Assembly: GCF_003597395.2 (NCBI RefSeq)
Contig: NC_133770.1
Location: 86,758,588-86,822,587 of the forward strand
Direction: 5' to 3'
DNA length: 64,000 nucleotides
Source of the DNA: Chelonoidis abingdonii
Taxonomy: Eukaryota > Chordata > Testudines > Testudinidae
A program made the translations under genes and the position numbers. Below are positions 61,508 through 64,000 of this stretch, one piece after another (positions within the stretch are counted from its first letter, which is position 1; every line of letters begins with the position of its first letter). The notes below the pieces were generated by a model that saw only the letters and a list, made by a program, of their open reading frames with translations, was not told the origin of the DNA and ran no database searches.

Positions 61508-62442
61508 TAGGGTTGTCAACTTTCTAACTGCGGAAAACCAAATACTCTTGCCCACCCCCTGCACCCAGGCCCCACCCTTTCTCTGATGCACCACTCCCAC
61601 TGATGCCACCTCCCCTCCCTCCATCATTCGTTCTCCCCAACCCTTGCTCATCTTCACCATGCTAGGGCAAGAGGTTGGTGTGCAAATGGGGTGAGTGCTC
61701 CAGCTGGGGATGCGGTCTCTAGGGTTGGGATGATCGGTTGGGGGTGCAAGAGGGGTCTCCAGGCTGTGGCAGGGATGGGAAGGGGTGCAGGCTCTGGGCA
61801 GGGGGCGCGGGCTCCAGAGGAGGGCCAGAAATGAGGGGTTCAGAGTGTGGGAAGTGGCTTCAGTCTGGGGTGTGAGAGGGGGTAAAGACTCTGGCTGGGG
61901 GTGCGGCTCCAGGCTAGGGCCGACAAGAGGTTCGGGGTCCAGGGGGGCTCCAGGCTAGGGCCAAGGGGATGGGTTGCAGGAGAAAGTTTGGGTGTGGAAG
62001 GGGGTTCCAAGCTGGGCCAGGGGGGTGGAACGCAGGAGGGGGTGCAGGTTCCAGGCAGTGCTGACCTCAGGCAGCCCCAGCATTTCCTGGGGTCGAAGGA
62101 AGTCCACACAGCTCACGGAAAGCTACGGCATGTCCCTCTGGCTCCAAAGCGGAGGAGCAGCCAGGGGACTCAGCAAGCTGCTCCTGCCTGCAGGCACTAA
62201 TCTCACCTGGTGCTTGGGATGGTGCCTGCAGGTGGGGGCAGGGCATGGAGCCCCCCAGCCACTCCTCCACCTCGGAGGCGGAAGGGCATGCTGTCCGCTT
62301 CCTGGGAGCCGTGTGGAGCCAGGCACGGAGTCTGACTGCCCCGCTGCAGCCAGACGGACTTTTAGCACAGCCGGGAACAGAGCCACCAGGGTCCCTTTTT
62401 GACTGTGCATTACAGTCAGAAACCAGACGCCTGGTAACCCTA
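61508..62442. mobile_element. hAT-type MITE, TAGGGTTGCCAAC family, with perfect 8-bp target duplication
   Basis: A 935-bp element with ends tagggttgtcaactttct and cctggtaacccta. It is flanked by ccacagaa on both sides (61500-61507 and 62443-62450), a perfect 8-bp duplication. The interior 61670-62060 is a G-rich degenerate tandem array (gggtgcag, gctccagg, ctggggcc-type units). The outer parts match the copy at 26354-26903. The reading frames across it are composition shadows. Confidence 0.88.
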
Positions 62443-62814
62443 CCACAGAATGATTTGCCAGAATATTTGGGGCAGTAAAACAAACACCTGTTCTGTTTGT
62501 ATAGCAAAGCTGGGCCTACAAAAGTATCACACTTATTCCATGCATAACAAGTACATGTCTGCCATGCAATCAAATGGACACGAAGTGAACAAAGAAAGGC
62601 CAGAATTAATAAAACAGACATGGCATTAACAGTGTGGATCAATTAATCATTCTCTGAGAAGCAGGGCAGGCAAATCAATTCAGCTTCCTGGCTATATCTA
62701 TGGTACGTCGTATCCTATCACTCCCATGTAAGGGCAACCTAAGCATTATACAAAAAGTAACCTAAAGTTTCAACCATTTTTCCAACAGCACAACCTCAGG
62801 TTATTTATAAGTTA

Positions 62815-62957
62815 AAATCATAGAATATCAGGTTTGGAAGGGACCTCAGGAGGTCATCTAGTCCAATCCCCTGCTCAAAGCAGGACCAAACCCCAGACAG
62901 ATTTTTGCCCCAGATGCCTAAAGGGCCCCCTCAAGGACTGAACTCACAACCAATTAC
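62815..62957 (-). repeat. tRNA-derived SINE with CR1-like tail, 5'-truncated
   Basis: Read on the minus strand, the unit has a B-box-like gagttcagtcc after gttgt, then gagggggcc, tctggggcaaaaatctgtct and gagcaggggattggactaga, and ends ccaaacctgatattctatga. The tail resembles the 3' end of CR1 LINEs and the head resembles a tRNA promoter, the layout of turtle CR1-mobilised (Cry-type) SINEs. The A-box part is missing. Confidence 0.75.
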
Positions 62958-63403
62958 AAATAAACTATTCCTTAAATTTTCTATGTATGAAGAGAAAGAT
63001 AAGTGATATAATTCTGGGTAATTTATTTTCTAGGTTTATTGTAATAATAAATATTATGTTTTATGTACCCAAGATACAAAAACAACAAATAAAGTATTTT
63101 CCTTGAAAACTGGTTCAACTTTCCAAATAAACTATCATTTCTGGAGATCAACGTTGTACATTTTGGGTGGCAACTACATAATTAATAGTGGTCAAGATTT
63201 TCAAAACTGGGTACCTAGAGATAGGTTCTTAGTCTAGACATAGGCATCCACATAAATGGTCTGATTTTTAAAAGTTTTGAACATTTATCAGTTTTCACTG
63301 AAGATTTCAAACAAACAAAATCCCTCTCCTTTTTTCTCCAACCGAAGGAAAGAACTCCACCCCCAAAAACCCAACACCTGCCCGCCGCTCCCGCCTCTCC
63401 ACC
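62958..63403. other. AT-rich presumed intron
   Basis: No feature recognised. Confidence 0.3.
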
Positions 63404-64000
63404 TGTCATAAACAGATAAGAAAAGTTAATAGAACAGAAGTACTTTATATCTCTTTGACTATAAAGGGTTAACAAGTTCAGTAAGCCTGGCTGTCACCTG
63501 ACCAGAGAACCAATCAGGAGACAGGACACTTTCAAATCTTGAGGGAGGGAAGTTTCTGTGTGTGCTGTTAGTTTTAGTTGTTGTTCACTCTGGGGGCTCA
63601 GAGGGACCGTGTAGAGAAATCTCTGTATTAACTATCTCTATAAATCTTTATAATGTTGCATCGTGTTATTTTGTATTAAGTATCTTTCTGTATTAAGTAT
63701 CTTTATGACATTGCATCTTGCATGATGTTATTTTGTATTTCATATGACTTGGCATTGTGCCTCTCTCATACAACTTTGTATTAGATCCCTATATAGGAAA
63801 TTGGTAGAAAACTTTGTATCAAATGTTATAGCCCCTAAGGATAGCATAGTTAAAGTAAAAGAAACATGTGCCTTTTTTGCTGGAAGTAGAATAAGATCTT
63901 CCCCCCACTCTGTAATCAATTGCCCTATTGACTGAATGAGGTGTGAATGAGTGAGGCTTGGAAGACACCCACCTCCAGACAGTTACAACAGTTGAAGAGG
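63404..64000 (+). mobile_element. LTR-like repeat, copy B, joined to a second LTR-like unit, cut by window end
   Basis: It opens tgtcataaacagataag and its first 200 bp (aaagggttaacaagttcagt, ctggctgtcacctgaccag, ggacactttcaaatcttgag) match copy A at 24293. From about 63640 it changes to a different repeat (attgcatcttgcatgatgtt, tggcattgtgcctctc, ggcttggaagacacccacct) that resembles another LTR and runs off the window. The junction and class are tentative; no coding region is present. Confidence 0.45.

Noticed and set aside
61840..62642. ORFs up to 191 codons
   Set aside because: They run through a G-rich minisatellite in a hAT MITE and out into flanking DNA; no domain.
1..64000. CRISPR arrays, operons, phage or plasmid features
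   Set aside because: The repeats are microsatellites, MITEs and retroelements; introns and low coding density show vertebrate nuclear DNA.

Overview
The window is vertebrate nuclear DNA, most likely from a turtle or another non-avian reptile. It is AT-rich and mostly non-coding. The evidence is eight spliced exons of a vertebrate gene plus a repeat set typical of turtles: DIRS tyrosine-recombinase retrotransposons, a tRNA-derived SINE with a CR1-like tail, HARBI1-type Harbinger elements, and many short hAT and Harbinger MITEs. Nothing bacterial or phage-like is present. All assignments come from reading the sequence; no database search was run.

Host gene. Eight minus-strand exons between 25426 and 57870 have consensus splice sites and matching codon phases. 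Together they encode about 250 residues of the C-terminal ARM/HEAT-type part of the pseudokinase ULK4. In gene order (high to low coordinate) they are 57737-57870, 49894-50015, 49530-49586, 39853-39904, 39533-39627, 33425-33476, 33181-33325 and 25426-25518. I found no further exon in 1-25425 or 57871-64000, so both flanks are probably parts of large ULK4 introns. Almost everything else in the window is intronic repeat.

Repeats, left to right. 1-2653: the end of a two-gene Harbinger transposon (DDE transposase plus Myb/SANT protein). 5220-5585: hAT MITE. 10978-11238: Harbinger MITE. 13776-19152: near-full-length DIRS element with Gag, reverse transcriptase, RNase H and tyrosine recombinase relics. 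24293-25023: LTR-like repeat. 26354-27635: cluster of hAT MITEs. 29185-29877: minus-strand LTR. 30057-30248: mariner-type MITE. 31192-32052: solo LTR with perfect 5-bp target duplication. 34850-35550: LINE relic. 36443-36719 and 38273-38532: Harbinger-like MITEs. 40945-42790 and 43213-48605: two more DIRS copies, both carrying nested insertions. 50899-52096: 1.2-kb hAT element. 54361-55240: LINE relic. 55960-56690: pyrimidine-rich tract. 58966-59098 and 61508-62442: hAT MITEs with 8-bp target duplications. 59258-60332: LTR-like. 62815-62957: SINE. 63404-64000: LTR-like repeats running off the end.

No clearly new biological system was found. The most informative points are the ULK4 exon chain with two same-phase donor sites at one exon, the three DIRS copies in the same orientation at different stages of decay, the DIRS-LINE chimeric reading frame, and several insertions that can be mapped to the base by their target-site duplications.
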